Source: Nostoc sp. B(2019) (GTDB taxonomy: Bacteria; Cyanobacteriota; Cyanobacteriia; Cyanobacteriales; Nostocaceae). Taken from it: a stretch of DNA of 64,000 nucleotides. The translations under genes and the position numbers were made by a program. Positions 16,159-26,289 of this stretch are shown piece after piece. How positions within the stretch are numbered: position 1 is the first letter of the stretch; each line of letters starts with the position of its first letter. Where the stretch lies: positions 1 through 64,000 of the forward strand of contig NZ_WVID01000030.1 of assembly GCF_010091925.1 (NCBI RefSeq). The letters run 5' to 3'. A model generated the notes under the pieces. That model searched no databases and was not told where the DNA came from. It saw nothing but the letters and a program-made list of their open reading frames with translations.

Positions 16159-18444
16159 ATGGATACTCTTACACTCAAACTTCGAGGCATGAGTTGTGCC
16201 TCCTGCGCCAACAATATCGAAAAGGCGATCCGCTCGGTTTCTGGGGTAATTGATTGCAATGTTAACTTTGGAGCAGAGCAAGCTACCATCAATTACGATC
16301 GCAAGCGAACCAATTTGGAGAAAATCCAAGCTGCTATAGATGCTGCTGGATACTCATCTTATTCACTCCAAGAAGAAATGCTTTCTGGAGAAGATGATAT
16401 TGAAAAAGCGACTAGACAAGCCGAACACCGTCAACTCACTCTCAAGGTAGTGGTGGGAGGTGTAATCAGTATTCTGTTATTTGTGGGATCACTACCCATG
16501 ATGACTGGGCTACACTTACCCCTGATTCCCGGATTTCTGCATAATCCTTGGGTGCAGTTATTGCTGACAACACCTATCCAATTTTGGTGTGGTGGCTCTT
16601 TTTACCGAAATGGCTGGAAAGCTTTTAAGCGGCATACGGCGACGATGGACACGCTGATTGCTTTGGGCACAAGTGCAGCATATCTATATTCTTTAGTTGT
16701 CACTATTGTCCCTGGATTTTTTATTGCTCAGGGTTTGATGCCTCATGTGTATTATGAAGTTGCTGCCATTGTCATTACTTTAATTTTGGTGGGGCGGTTG
16801 TTAGAAAATCGCGCCAAGGGACAAACTTCTGAAGCTATCCGCAAACTGATAGGACTGCAAGCCAGAGATGCCAGAGTAATTCGTGATGGCGTAGAAATGG
16901 ATGTTCCCATTGCCGAAGTCAGAATTAATGATGTGATTTTGGTACGTCCTGGTGAAAAAATTCCGGTAGATGGAGAAGTAATTGCAGGCACTTCAACGGT
17001 AGATGAAGCAATGGTGACGGGTGAAAGTCTGCCAGTTAGCAAACAGCCAGGGGATGAGGTGATTGGTGCAACGATTAACAAAACTGGTAGTTTTCAGTTT
17101 CGGGTAACACGAGTTGGAAAAGATACGTTTTTAGCTCAAATTGTCAAACTAGTGCAACAAGCACAAGGTTCCAAAGCCCCAATTCAACGTTTAGCAGATC
17201 AAGTGACAGGATGGTTTGTACCAGCTGTAATTGCGATCGCGATCGCCACTTTTGTGATTTGGTTTATCTTCATGGGCAACGTCACCCTAGCCACAATCAC
17301 AACGGTGGGTGTACTGATTATCGCTTGTCCCTGTGCTTTGGGTTTAGCAACTCCAACTTCTGTAATGGTGGGTACAGGCAAAGGTGCAGAAAATGGCATC
17401 TTGATTAAGGGCGCTCAAAGCTTAGAACTAGCGCACAAAATTCAAACTATCGTCTTAGATAAAACTGGTACATTAACTCAAGGCAAACCCACGGTTACAG
17501 ACTTTGTAACTGTCAACGGCACAGCCCATAATAATGAAATCCAGCTTTTACAGTTGGCAGCAACCGTAGAACGCAATTCTGAGCATCCCTTAGCGGAAGC
17601 GGTGGTGAAATATGCTCAGACTCAACAGGTGAGTTTAACAGCGATGCCAGCTGTAACTAATTTTGAGGCTTATGCCGGTAGTGGCGTCCAAGGAATTGTC
17701 ACTAACCACCTTGTACAAATTGGCACACAACGCTGGTTAACAGAACTGGGAATTAATACAGTTGCACTCCAGGAGTATAAAGATACCTGGGAAGCCGCTG
17801 GTAAAACAGTTATTTTGATTGCTGTAGATGGTGAAATACAAGGAATAATGGCTATTGCCGACGCTCTCAAACCTTCATCAGCAACAGCAGTAAAAGCACT
17901 ACAAAAGTTAGGTTTAGAAGTAGTGATGCTTACCGGAGATAATCGAAAAACTGCGGAAGCGATCGCTCAACAAGTTGGTATCAAACAAGTATTTGCCGAA
18001 GTGCGACCAGAGCAAAAAGCGGCGATTATTCAATCTCTGCAAGGGGAGCAGAGGGGCAAAACTCAGCACTCAATTGTAGCAATGGTGGGTGATGGGATTA
18101 ATGATGCGCCAGCGCTAGCACAGGCCGATGTGGGAATTGCCATTGGTACAGGAACGGATGTGGCGATCGCTGCTAGCGACATTACCCTAATTTCTGGAGA
18201 CTTGCAAGCGATCGTTACAGCAATTCAACTCAGCCGCGCCACCATCAACAATATTAAGCAAAATCTCTTCTTTGCCTTTATTTACAACGTTATCGGCATT
18301 CCCATTGCAGCGGGAATTCTATTCCCCATCTTTGGCTGGTTGCTCAACCCAATTATCGCCGGAGCAGCGATGGCTCTTTCCTCGTTCTCTGTAGTCTCCA
18401 ATGCCCTAAGATTGCGTAACTTTCGACCAAAAGCCACTTCATAA
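16159..18444 (+). CDS. copA: Copper-translocating P1B-type ATPase
   Basis: A 761-residue P-type ATPase moving Cu(I) out of the cytoplasm, either to the outside or to the thylakoid lumen. An N-terminal HMA domain contains MSCASC. It has eight predicted membrane helices, with the transport motif Cys390-Pro-Cys392 (ACPCALG), phosphorylation site Asp434 in DKTGT, SEHPLA nucleotide-binding motif, TGDN and [13 protein letters not shown] plus the HMA domain indicate the Cu+/Ag+ class. ATG 16159 was chosen because the upstream in-frame extension is repeat-derived, low-complexity sequence. It is cotranscribed with copZ and probably with the small membrane protein 16 bp downstream. Confidence 0.9.
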   Translation: MDTLTLKLRGMSCASCANNIEKAIRSVSGVIDCNVNFGAEQATINYDRKRTNLEKIQAAIDAAGYSSYSLQEEMLSGEDDIEKATRQAEHRQLTLKVVVGGVISILLFVGSLPMMTGLHLPLIPGFLHNPWVQLLLTTPIQFWCGGSFYRNGWKAFKRHTATMDTLIALGTSAAYLYSLVVTIVPGFFIAQGLMPHVYYEVAAIVITLILVGRLLENRAKGQTSEAIRKLIGLQARDARVIRDGVEMDVPIAEVRINDVILVRPGEKIPVDGEVIAGTSTVDEAMVTGESLPVSKQPGDEVIGATINKTGSFQFRVTRVGKDTFLAQIVKLVQQAQGSKAPIQRLADQVTGWFVPAVIAIAIATFVIWFIFMGNVTLATITTVGVLIIACPCALGLATPTSVMVGTGKGAENGILIKGAQSLELAHKIQTIVLDKTGTLTQGKPTVTDFVTVNGTAHNNEIQLLQLAATVERNSEHPLAEAVVKYAQTQQVSLTAMPAVTNFEAYAGSGVQGIVTNHLVQIGTQRWLTELGINTVALQEYKDTWEAAGKTVILIAVDGEIQGIMAIADALKPSSATAVKALQKLGLEVVMLTGDNRKTAEAIAQQVGIKQVFAEVRPEQKAAIIQSLQGEQRGKTQHSIVAMVGDGINDAPALAQADVGIAIGTGTDVAIAASDITLISGDLQAIVTAIQLSRATINNIKQNLFFAFIYNVIGIPIAAGILFPIFGWLLNPIIAGAAMALSSFSVVSNALRLRNFRPKATS

Positions 18445-18460
18445 TTGCAGAGGATAGCAA

Positions 18461-18688
18461 ATGTTCAGCAAAAAAACACTTTGGGGAAGCCTAACAGCTT
18501 TAGTACTGCTCACTGGAACATCAGGCGTAGCGTTAGCAGAAATGCCAGCCTCGTCGTCAGAGCAAACCAGCCAATTTCGCCGCATCGAGCAGCCTTTGGG
18601 GTTGAAAGTTGGTATTACGATGCTTGGCTTTGCTCTAATTGGACTAGAGTTGTGGTGGTTTCTCCTCCCTCAAAGTCCTAAGTCCTAA
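18461..18688 (+). CDS. Small two-segment membrane/periplasmic protein downstream of copA
   Basis: A 75-residue protein with a signal-like N-terminus (KKTLWGSLTALVLLTGTSGVALA, given here only as a hydrophobic stretch at residues 4-26), a short polar segment, and a second membrane helix LKVGITMLGFALIGLELWWF near residues 48-67. It starts 16 bp after copA behind GAGGA, so it is probably translated from the same mRNA. There is no metal-binding Cys or His-rich motif. It might assist or regulate the ATPase; I do not recognise a named family. Confidence 0.65.
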   Translation: MFSKKTLWGSLTALVLLTGTSGVALAEMPASSSEQTSQFRRIEQPLGLKVGITMLGFALIGLELWWFLLPQSPKS

Positions 18689-18878
18689 AGTTTTAGAGCT
18701 GATGTTTTCCGGTTCGCTCAAAGGTTGAATACTAAAAGAAAGTCAGGGGTATAGCAGAGATATTCCTATCCCTTTCCCCCTGACAAACTGGGCAAGCAAG
18801 TTAACCAAGCATCTGGATGAGCGCGAATCCTATTCAACTTCAGAATTGTGTTTCTGTCCTTGAATTATCTGAACTTTA

Positions 18879-19496
18879 CTAATTGCTGGGGCAAGTGCGA
18901 TATTTGATGTGATAAATCAAACCTCGGTGTGCGAGATCGAAGGAGTCAACAGTAGCCATCCCTTGACCTCTGGCAGTCATCCCAGCATTCACCCGCATGT
19001 TCAAACTGTCGCCACAGCGAGACCAGACATCAGCTACGGTCGCTAAACTATCTCTAACGTTATAATTAGTTTCGCCACCGAATTGCCGAGAAAAAATCGG
19101 CCCGCGCTGACCAGCGAAAAAGTACTCTGATCTTAGTATCCCAGTGGTTTGAGGAGCGACATAGCCCCGATAATCCGCATCGTAGAGGGAAATTTGGAAG
19201 CCTTGGGGTACTTTGATCGGAATGGTCAAATTACAGCTTTTGCGGCTTTCTCTGGGGTTGTTTCCAAGGGCTATAAACTTATCAAATAAAATGCTTAACT
19301 CTTGACCATCAGGGCTAACGTTCACACTAGCAGTTCCTCCAGGGCAACCACTACCACCGTAACCTGCGCCTGTAATTTCCACTTTTGGTTCAGCAAAGGC
19401 GGGATTAACAAAAGCAGTCATTAGTGTAGCCGCAGCGAGAAAAGCTTGTACAAGTGTAATAGATGTTATCCTGAAAAACTTATTATTCATACTCAC
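18879..19496 (-). CDS. Secreted DUF4360-domain protein
   Basis: A 205-residue protein with a signal peptide (hydrophobic residues about 13-34, cleavage near AFA-EP). The mature part shows the DUF4360 pattern: GSGCPGGTASVNVSPDG, a FDKFIAL strand, CNLTIPIKVPQGFQIS, and paired cysteines up to the C-terminal YRTCPSN. The family is found in secreted proteins of cyanobacteria, fungi and plants, and its function is unknown. It converges with the copper operon and has a ~680-bp AT-rich spacer upstream, so it is probably its own transcription unit. Confidence 0.75.
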   Translation of the reverse strand: MSMNNKFFRITSITLVQAFLAAATLMTAFVNPAFAEPKVEITGAGYGGSGCPGGTASVNVSPDGQELSILFDKFIALGNNPRESRKSCNLTIPIKVPQGFQISLYDADYRGYVAPQTTGILRSEYFFAGQRGPIFSRQFGGETNYNVRDSLATVADVWSRCGDSLNMRVNAGMTARGQGMATVDSFDLAHRGLIYHIKYRTCPSN

Positions 19497-20180
19497 CTTC
19501 CTTACCTAGAAAATAGTGTTCAGTTTCTAAGATAAATATTTTAAAAATTTGTATCTTTTATTGAATTTTTTCCAGTATTTAAAGAGTAAAACTCAATTTC
19601 CGAGGATAATTTTTGGAGATTGGGAAAATAGTGAATTAAATAATTTTGAGATTAAATACAGCAATTTTAAATTACGCAACAAATCAAGAGAACTTGCCTA
19701 ATTTCTCGCCTTATTTGTCAATATGCTTCTCTCTTAATCTCCGCTTCCAGAAGTAATATATAACAAGACAATTAAATATTTATTAAGAGCGTTAAGGGAA
19801 ATTTTTAACCTTAATGATATACGCCGACTTTCCCTTGTTTTATACTTCTATTTTAAGACTTGCATTAGTGTGAATTTGATTTTTAGCAAATAAACTTAGC
19901 ATTTTTAGTTTTATCGCTCCATTTATAGAGAATTAATACTAAAAAGCCAAGATTTAGATGTATTCTACTGATGATTACTTTTATTGGCACAGCAGTAGCG
20001 TACTACATACAAATAAAGGGCGAGAAACTAAATTTTTATTTTTACAACTCTTGCACAGCGAGGTTTATAGCCGTTATGTGGCGGCAAACGTCAGCTTCGC
20101 TGATCTTCCCTCATCAAGGGCGATCGCCTTTGACCTCAATCAAGACTTCGCCTGTCTGCGTTGTCCATTAATGCGACTAA
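19497..20180. other. AT-rich spacer, no gene seen
   Basis: This 684-bp stretch contains only short unconvincing frames. 19760-19850 and 19930-19960 are strongly AT-rich and could hold promoters for the DUF4360 gene, but no clear motif was identified. Confidence 0.4.
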
Positions 20181-21119
20181 TCAACTAGTTGGCTTGATTG
20201 CTGTTAGGAACATACCATCAGAGCTAGGGAATTTATTATCATAGTGCCGCTTGATGTATTTAAAGCCAGCCTCACCTATTGCTGCTGGCAAATTGAGTTG
20301 CATGTACTCTTCAAGGAATGGTTCAGCAGTGCGGCTACGACTCACCCGTGCTTCACGTTCCCCTGCTGTTTCGTCGTACATGACTTCCATCGCACTGAAA
20401 GTTCCCCCTGGTTTTAGCAGTCGGTACATTTCGTGCAAAATCTTACGAGCATTATTTTGTGGCATTTCATGAACTAAGTATGTAAAGTGTACAATGTCAA
20501 AGCTGTTATCTGCCCAGTGTGTCGCTTCAGCATTCTCTTGATAAAATGAGACATTGCCAGCACCACGCTGAGCTTTCCAGTCTCTACAAAAGCGGATGAG
20601 AGGAGCGCTTAAATCAATACCAATCACGTCAGCATTAGGGAAGAGTTCGCCATAGACAAAAGTTGTAGTGCCAGTACCACAGCCCATATCAAGTATGCGC
20701 TTTGGAGATTTTGCACCGTGAACTTTCCACAACCATTCCGTCAGATTTTGTTCTTGACAGAAGAAATACTGGTTTCGAGCAACATATATAATGCGCGGAG
20801 CTTTGGGATTGGCAAAACCATTAGGAATGAAGTGGACTGGTTTTTCAATCCAGTGACGAGGAATATCGATGGGTGCTTTAACATTAGGTAACACTACATC
20901 TGAACCATCTGCCGGCCCGTCGTAAGATGGCAGTGTTTCAATCCATTGATTTAACAATTTGATTGCCTGTTCTGGTTGTTGATGCGCTAAGGCAAACAGA
21001 GAGTTTTCAAAAGCTGTGTTTTCTTGAAAAATTGTCTGTTTTGTTAAAAGGACAGGTTCAATTTCAACTTCCGATAGGTTGGTAAAACCAGATAACATTA
21101 TTCTTGCGGTGGCGTTCAT
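20181..21119 (-). CDS. Class I SAM-dependent methyltransferase
   Basis: A 312-residue protein with a Rossmann methyltransferase core in the C-terminal two-thirds. Motif I is ILDMGCGTGTTTF, the acidic end of strand 2 is DVIGIDLS, motif II is DIVHFTYLVHEMP and the post-motif is LKPGGTFSAMEVMYD. The N-terminal ~115 residues (HWIEKPVHFIPNGFANPKAPRIIY) form an extra domain of unknown fold. The substrate is unknown. It stands alone between spacers, with the MerR gene ~420 bp away on the same strand. Confidence 0.8.
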   Translation of the reverse strand: MNATARIMLSGFTNLSEVEIEPVLLTKQTIFQENTAFENSLFALAHQQPEQAIKLLNQWIETLPSYDGPADGSDVVLPNVKAPIDIPRHWIEKPVHFIPNGFANPKAPRIIYVARNQYFFCQEQNLTEWLWKVHGAKSPKRILDMGCGTGTTTFVYGELFPNADVIGIDLSAPLIRFCRDWKAQRGAGNVSFYQENAEATHWADNSFDIVHFTYLVHEMPQNNARKILHEMYRLLKPGGTFSAMEVMYDETAGEREARVSRSRTAEPFLEEYMQLNLPAAIGEAGFKYIKRHYDNKFPSSDGMFLTAIKPTS

Positions 21120-21177
21120 AATAGCCTCCTAAATTTTTGTCAAGCTTATGCATTCACATACAAACAAAAGTATGGAA

Positions 21178-21342
21178 TTAGCAATCTAGTTTCTCTATGT
21201 TATCTTTTTTAACCTCGCTGCTCACTTCAACATGGGTTTTAGGGATTGGCCCGGATTTCTCACAAATTCTGAAAAAAGAGGGGTCAAAAACTGCCAAAAT
21301 ATAGGATGAGCATTTCACGCAAAGCAGCTTGTCGTCAGACAT
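21178..21342 (-). CDS. Uncertain 54-residue ORF
   Basis: A frame from ATG 21342 encodes MSDDKLLCVKCSSYILAVF and a charged C-terminus; two CxxC-like cysteines lie near residues 8-11. Upstream sequence is repeat-derived, so a longer start is unlikely. It could be a small zinc-binding protein or simply chance coding. Confidence 0.2.
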   Translation of the reverse strand: MSDDKLLCVKCSSYILAVFDPSFFRICEKSGPIPKTHVEVSSEVKKDNIEKLDC

Positions 21343-21394
21343 CCAAACTTTCCAAGACAGGTTTCCTCCGATAGCGCCGATTCGCCGAGTCCGC

Positions 21395-21535
21395 GTACCT
21401 CTACGAAGAAAGCTACGCCCAGTGTCTCGTAGAGAGCGTTTGGCTCCGCTTTCCTCCAAGGACGAATAATCTTCTTTGTTCTTTTCTATTTCTCAGCACG
21501 GGCTAAACGCCCGGCTACCGCGCTTCAGCACTTCT
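21395..21535. repeat. Dispersed repeat cluster shared with 25.4 kb
   Basis: TCAGCACGGGCTAAACGCC at 21493-21511 is identical to 25444-25462. The neighbouring GCTACGCCCAGTGTCTCGTAGAGAGCG stretch (split here only by description: 21412-21438) also resembles common Nostoc spacer repeats. Confidence 0.7.
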
Positions 21536-21539
21536 TTAC

Positions 21540-22010
21540 TCAGCGAGAAGTTGGAGCGTCGGAAGTCGGCGCTCCAAACTTCGGTAACTCAGAACTATTT
21601 TGGATAATGGGACAAATTGTGCCTTCATGCTGCTGGCTACCCGTATTTTGCCAGCCTGAAAGTAACCCTTTTATTTCAGATTGTAAGGTTAACAACTGCT
21701 CAATTTGGTGATCAATTTGCAAAACCTTGTCTTCTAGCTTTTCTTTGATATCACCACAAGGAGGCTGTCCTTGGTCATAGACTTGAAGAATCGCCCCAAT
21801 CTCTTCCAGGCTCAAACCAAGGTTTTGCGCTCTTTTAATGAAGGCTAGACGAGTAAGTACATCAAACGAAAACTGCCGAAAGCCTCCCTCTGTGCGTCCT
21901 GATGATTTGAGTAACCCTAAACTCTCGTAATAGCGAATTGTCCTGATGGGGACTCCGCTCAGATCTGTTACCTGACCAATTAAAAGCAGTTTTTTATCCT
22001 GAGTTAACAC
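21540..22010 (-). CDS. MerR-family transcriptional regulator (metal-responsive type)
   Basis: A 156-residue regulator. The N-terminal winged helix (IGQVTDLSGVPIRTIRYYE) and FRQFSFDVLTRLAFI are classic MerR. A dimerisation helix spans about residues 82-118. Cys85 and Cys133 (TICPI) lie at the ends of that helix, where ZntR/CueR-type proteins bind metal, so a soft metal or redox signal is plausible. Residues 144-156 and the stop codon come from a GC-rich hairpin insertion (GAGAAGT ... ACTTC), so the native C-terminus has been replaced. Its target could be the divergent Rieske gene at 22332 or its own promoter. Confidence 0.82.
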   Translation of the reverse strand: MLTQDKKLLLIGQVTDLSGVPIRTIRYYESLGLLKSSGRTEGGFRQFSFDVLTRLAFIKRAQNLGLSLEEIGAILQVYDQGQPPCGDIKEKLEDKVLQIDHQIEQLLTLQSEIKGLLSGWQNTGSQQHEGTICPIIQNSSELPKFGAPTSDAPTSR

Positions 22011-22141
22011 GACAGATTATCCCAACTCTTGTGACTATTATTACATATTTTACCAAGTCATTAATTTTCAGAGATATTCGCCAAATATTAGTATCAATAA
22101 CTGGAATATAGGACTAGTATTTGATTTTTTAAATACACGTG

Positions 22142-22165
22142 GGGTGGGTATTACAATGCCCACCC
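22142..22165. repeat. Hairpin-forming spacer repeat
   Basis: GGGTGGG (22142-22148) and CCCACCC (22159-22165) form a 7-bp stem in the merR/Rieske divergent spacer. The motif resembles a short repeat common in Nostoc spacers; it could also serve as a transcript end. Confidence 0.55.
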
Positions 22166-22331
22166 TACTCTATTGAAAACTACTAGATTTCAGTATGTAT
22201 TCAAGAGTTGATATTTTAAAGATTTTCAATTAATTGTGCGATCGCCATTTGCAGTACTGAAAATAACTGTTTGTCTAAAATTAATGTGCTACTTCTAGAT
22301 TAACCGCTTCACTTTAAGCGAAATCCTAAAA

Positions 22332-23405
22332 ATGAATGTTAGCTCAAGTCGCAAACCTAAAACCTTCAATAATCCAGAACGTTTTATTGAAGGATGGTAT
22401 TGGGTAATACCATCTAAAAATCTGCGGATAGGTGAGGTAAAACCTGTCACAATTTTAGGCAGAGAATTGGTGATTTACCGTGGTGAAGATAGAAGAGTAA
22501 TTATTTTTGATGCTTACTGTCCGCACATGGGCGCACATCTTGCAGAAGGCAAAGTCGAAGGTAATGAACTACGCTGTTTTTTCCACCACTGGAAGTTTGA
22601 TGCTGAAGGGCTTTGTGTTGATATCCCCTGTTTAGATGAGCCGCTTCCCACGAAGTTAAAAGTTTGGCCTACCGCAGAGAAGTACGAGACAATTTGGATT
22701 TGGACTGGGGAAATTCCACAACTACCCTTACCTTATATTCCAGAGTTGGAACAAAAGGAGTGTGATGTCACTTTTGCTTCCCGCTTAGTGACGAACTGTC
22801 ACCCCAATGTAGTAATGATTAATGTAATCGATGCTCAACACTTCAATACAGTTCACAAGCTGCCATTAGAAATTGACTTTGAAAAACATGAACTCAATGA
22901 GAATGCGATTATCTTCAACAACATTACATCCATTGACGGAGATTCATTTTTTATCAAGCTGATCAGCCGCTTTTACAAAAATGCTGTTACCTACAGTATT
23001 TGTTATTGGTATGGTAGTACTGGTATGGTAACGTTTGGCCCTGATTTCCTGCATTTACATTTTATGATCTCTCTGCGCCTTATAGAAGAGGGAAAAGCTG
23101 AAATTATGACATTATTGATGATTAAGAAACGCCGAGGGATTCTCGGTCGTTTATACAATCACTTTGTACTGTGGTTAACTAAGATTTTGGGTAAAAAATT
23201 TATCAAGGGTGATACCAAGCTTTTCCAAACAATTCAGTTTGATTTGAAAACTCCTATTAAAGCAGATCGGTCAATAATGCAGTTTATCAATCATCTTGAA
23301 AGACAGAAACCCCTCATGTGGAAAACTTGGCAGTTAGCGCGATCGCAAGATGTAGAGAGTAAACAAAACCGAGACAGATGGCGAGATGAAATGGCTAATG
23401 ACTAA
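22332..23405 (+). CDS. Rieske non-heme iron oxygenase, KshA-like
   Basis: A 357-residue oxygenase from a different subfamily than the pair at 8-10 kb. Rieske ligands are Cys63/His65 (CPHMGAH) and Cys82/His85 (CFFHHW). The catalytic iron site is Asp167, His170, His175 (VIDAQHFNTVH). CPHMGAHLAEG is the pattern of the 3-ketosteroid hydroxylase / cholesterol 7-desaturase-like branch. Substrate unknown; lipids or terpenoids are plausible. No reductase is nearby. It is divergent from the MerR gene with a 321-bp spacer that may hold shared control. Confidence 0.82.
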   Translation: MNVSSSRKPKTFNNPERFIEGWYWVIPSKNLRIGEVKPVTILGRELVIYRGEDRRVIIFDAYCPHMGAHLAEGKVEGNELRCFFHHWKFDAEGLCVDIPCLDEPLPTKLKVWPTAEKYETIWIWTGEIPQLPLPYIPELEQKECDVTFASRLVTNCHPNVVMINVIDAQHFNTVHKLPLEIDFEKHELNENAIIFNNITSIDGDSFFIKLISRFYKNAVTYSICYWYGSTGMVTFGPDFLHLHFMISLRLIEEGKAEIMTLLMIKKRRGILGRLYNHFVLWLTKILGKKFIKGDTKLFQTIQFDLKTPIKADRSIMQFINHLERQKPLMWKTWQLARSQDVESKQNRDRWRDEMAND

Positions 23406-24338
23406 TAATTAATAAAAGTTAAAAGTCAAATAAAACTACTTTAACTTTTAACTTATTTGTTGCCGAACTACCATTCCTATAAAAAGAAGTGGCAAAGCCA
23501 CTTCTTAATTCCCAGGTAGAACCTAAAAACAAGTATAACTATTATACAAATTGAAAATAGTATAAATTGACACGAATTATTTTTATATCTTAGTTTTCCT
23601 AGTCTTCTAGGTTAGTAAATCTTAACTATTATCCTGCAAATAACCGTATATTTACTAAATATTATGATTGCAATTCTGACTCAATTTTATCCAGTTCACC
23701 GCTAAAATGTGTCAGTTTTACCTCTAAATTAATGGAAAATGGAGATACTCCCTGATGATGCTTTGCAAAGCGTCAGAATGACAAAGCATACCTTTACTAT
23801 GCTTTTTAAACCAGACATCCTTGTAATGTAAAACTGAAAACTATACCAGCCTCAACCGCCAAATCTGCCCCATTCGGTTTACTTTCTAGCTGCGGATATT
23901 CTATTGTGCCTGAAGTGCATCTGGTTTCTGCTGCGATCGCTACGACTAATACTTAAGTAATGCTCGGATCTACTTATACAGAAAATACTGAAGAACTTCT
24001 GTTCTCTGGGTGCACAAGGGGTTGATCACTAATAAACCCCAAAACCAACACCAAGCAAGCAATAATCATTTCTCTGCTACATCTGACCGATTCATCCGAC
24101 GCGGTATCAATTTTGGTATAAAATTAATAATGCTTGATAAAACTTTGGTAGCACTTTTTCGTATAGTGCTTTTATATTGCAGTGCGTAATAAACTGAATG
24201 CTGTGCTAACGTAGTAGATGAGAATGAAATTCGGTGGCAGCGTTTGTTTTTAGTATTGACAGGCTTTTACCTTTTGGTATTTACAGACTTTTCTCCGAAA
24301 TCTAAATCTCTACACACTTCTGACTTTGGAGACAATGT
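23406..24338. other. 930-bp spacer, probable long leader of the rbp gene
   Basis: No supportable gene. The right part (about 24110-24338) is AT-rich and probably contains the promoter and long 5' leader of the RNA-binding protein gene, a usual feature of cold-induced cyanobacterial rbp genes. No specific element could be assigned. Confidence 0.4.
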
Positions 24339-24641
24339 ATGTCAATTTATGTAGGTAATCTATCCTACGAGGTCACACAAGAAGACCTCACTTCTGTTTT
24401 TGCAGAACATGGTTCTGTAAAGCGAGTTCAGCTACCTACGGATCGCGAGACAGGGCGTCCACGTGGGTTTGCTTTTGTAGAAATGGGTACGGAAGCTGAA
24501 GAAACAGCTGCCATTGAAGCTCTTGATGGCGCAGAGTGGATGGGTCGTGACCTCAAAGTGAATAAGGCTAAACCCAAGGAAGACAGAGGTTCCTTTGGTG
24601 GTAATCGAGGTGGTGGTAGCAACTTCCGTAACCGCTACTAA
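24339..24641 (+). CDS. RRM-type RNA-binding protein, glycine-rich tail
   Basis: A 100-residue Rbp protein. One RNA-recognition motif covers residues 2-77, with RNP2 IYVGNLS and RNP1 RGFAFVEM. It is followed by a short tail RGSFGGNRGGGSNFRN, the glycine/arginine-rich end typical of cold-induced cyanobacterial Rbp proteins. These act as RNA chaperones and, in Nostoc/Synechocystis, some localise photosystem mRNAs at thylakoids. A perfect 16-bp hairpin follows the stop, so the gene is a single unit. Several paralogues exist per genome, so no specific letter is given. Confidence 0.92.
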   Translation: MSIYVGNLSYEVTQEDLTSVFAEHGSVKRVQLPTDRETGRPRGFAFVEMGTEAEETAAIEALDGAEWMGRDLKVNKAKPKEDRGSFGGNRGGGSNFRNRY

Positions 24642-24660
24642 GCTAAATAGACTAAATCTG

Positions 24661-24724
24661 AATGGCACTAAGATAATAGCAAGCCCGTTGAAGTGAGTAA
24701 CTTAGGGGTTATCTTAGTGCCATT
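24661..24724 (+). terminator. Hairpin terminator of the rbp gene
   Basis: AATGGCACTAAGATAA (24661-24676) and TTATCTTAGTGCCATT (24709-24724) are perfect 16-bp inverted repeats around a 32-nt loop, 19 nt after the stop, followed by TTCC. The loop is long for an intrinsic terminator, so it may instead stabilise the mRNA end. Confidence 0.6.
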
Positions 24725-25020
24725 TTCCTATAGGGTAGCTTTTTAAGGAGCTTCAAGGTTTTCTTCAGGAAATTTGAATCAGTACATCAAACTTTGTGAT
24801 CTAAATTACATTTAATCTACGTTTATTAGTGTCACTCGTGTTTTCCTGAAGTCGATTTATGCAGTCTTTTTTAAGTTTTATTACTTAAAAACAAAGTATT
24901 TATTTTTGTATTAACTTCTCATCGAGTATTTATCGATTAAGTCAATTGTCATACTTTAGACCGAATTTCAATACTGACAATTTCGATTAAGCCAAAGTTA
25001 CGCACAACCACTTACTCGTA

Positions 25021-25560
25021 CTGGGCGTAGGCGTAGCCCGCCGCAGCGAAAAGTTTGCGCGTTCGGGTAACAGGAGCGCAAAACTTTTCAAGACAGCGAA
25101 AAGCTCAAAGCTTTAAAGCTACTGGGTTTATACTCAGCAACGCCAGTTCGACGCCACTTGACGGCAGTTGCACGCCACTTGCTTCAACCGGGGGAACCCC
25201 GGCAACGCAGTGGCTCCTCAAGTCGGGGAACCCGCCCACGGCACTGCCTCCTTTAAGCCCTTCTCCTGTAGGAGACGCTACGCGAACGGGTTCGCAGTCC
25301 CCTGCGGAGGAGCCAGCGCGGTCTTGGGGGTTTCCCCCATGAGCGACTGGCGTTGGAAACCCTCCTTCAGGGCTGTCTCACCGGGAAACCCGTCCAACGC
25401 AGTGGCTCCTCAAGTCGGGGAACCCGCCCACGCGGCTGGCTCCTCAGCACGGGCTAAACGCCCCGCTAACAGCACTCAGCACTTTGCTATACCAGGAGCA
25501 ATCATCTTGTGGATTACTCCAAAGTTCTTTGTAGCTGCAAGATGGCTGAAAAAGGTCTAG
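25021..25560. repeat. Cluster of dispersed spacer repeats with 37-bp direct repeat
   Basis: The segment holds an AAAAGT/ACTTTT hairpin module (25046-25092), an identical 37-bp direct repeat at 25204-25240 and 25396-25432, CTCCTGTAGGAGACGCTACG at 25263 (also near-identical at 58835), and the 21.5-kb repeat at 25444. Long open frames here are by-products of GC-rich repeats. Confidence 0.75.
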
Positions 25561-25707
25561 CCTTGTCAAGCAAGTAACTGCAATGTAAAGGGTTTGGCAC
25601 GGAAAAAGTTATGCCAATAGTTATTAATGCTCATCTGGAGTAATTGGTCTGGTTGATAGCAAATTTTAGGAAAGTGTAAACATAAGAGTAAAATTAAAGT
25701 TTCCAAT

Positions 25708-25776
25708 AAAATTTTACACAATCCAATAAGAAAATTTTACACAATCCAACAAGAAAATTTTACACATTCCAGCAGA
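25708..25776. repeat. 23-bp tandem repeat, three copies
   Basis: AAAATTTTACACAATCCAA begins at 25708, 25731 and 25754, a 23-bp period with small changes in the third copy. The unit contains the palindrome AAAATTTT. It lies in a non-coding spacer 500 bp before the deacetylase gene. Confidence 0.85.
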
Positions 25777-26289
25777 AACATCATATATTTTGTTGCTTGT
25801 ATGTGATATCTGCATCATAAGTGTTAAAAAAAATAGCGTAGAATTACTGTAAAAGGTATTGCTTTATCAGCGAAATTTATGTATTGTTAAAATTGACTTT
25901 TATAAAAAATACAAGGATGCAAAGTTTGCATCTAAACTAACTACAGCCAAGGAAGTAAAAAATAAGTTTGCATCTAATCGAACGTACTTTGCTTAGTTAA
26001 AGAGCGCTTTAAATTCGGCGCCTTAAAATTTATATTGTTGCACCAAAAATGCTACATCATTTGTCTGCTTGGTAAGGAGATAGGTATCTGTATAGCTGCC
26101 TTTTAACTCATCAAACGCACTTCTATGAGGACATAGATGTGTGTCTTTATGTAGACTCTTGATTGGGGCAGACTTTGTGAATGGTATTTGGGTATTTAAC
26201 CCCAAAGATAGGATTCGCCTTGTCAATCTAATCCCCAATCTCTGCCAAATTATTCAATAAAAATTAGTACTAACCTGTACTTAATTACA

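Noticed and set aside
19958-20188. 76-codon plus-strand frame
   Set aside because: AT-rich spacer sequence overlapping the methyltransferase stop; composition unlike real genes here.
25055-25560. Two overlapping plus-strand open frames of 95 and 130 codons
   Set aside because: They run through direct repeats and GC-rich dispersed modules, have repeat-like Pro/Ser/Gly composition and no ribosome site, so they are by-products of repeats.
11278-25776. Possible CRISPR arrays at the 39-bp, 42-bp and 23-bp repeats
   Set aside because: Units are direct tandem copies without unique spacers, and no cas genes are present.
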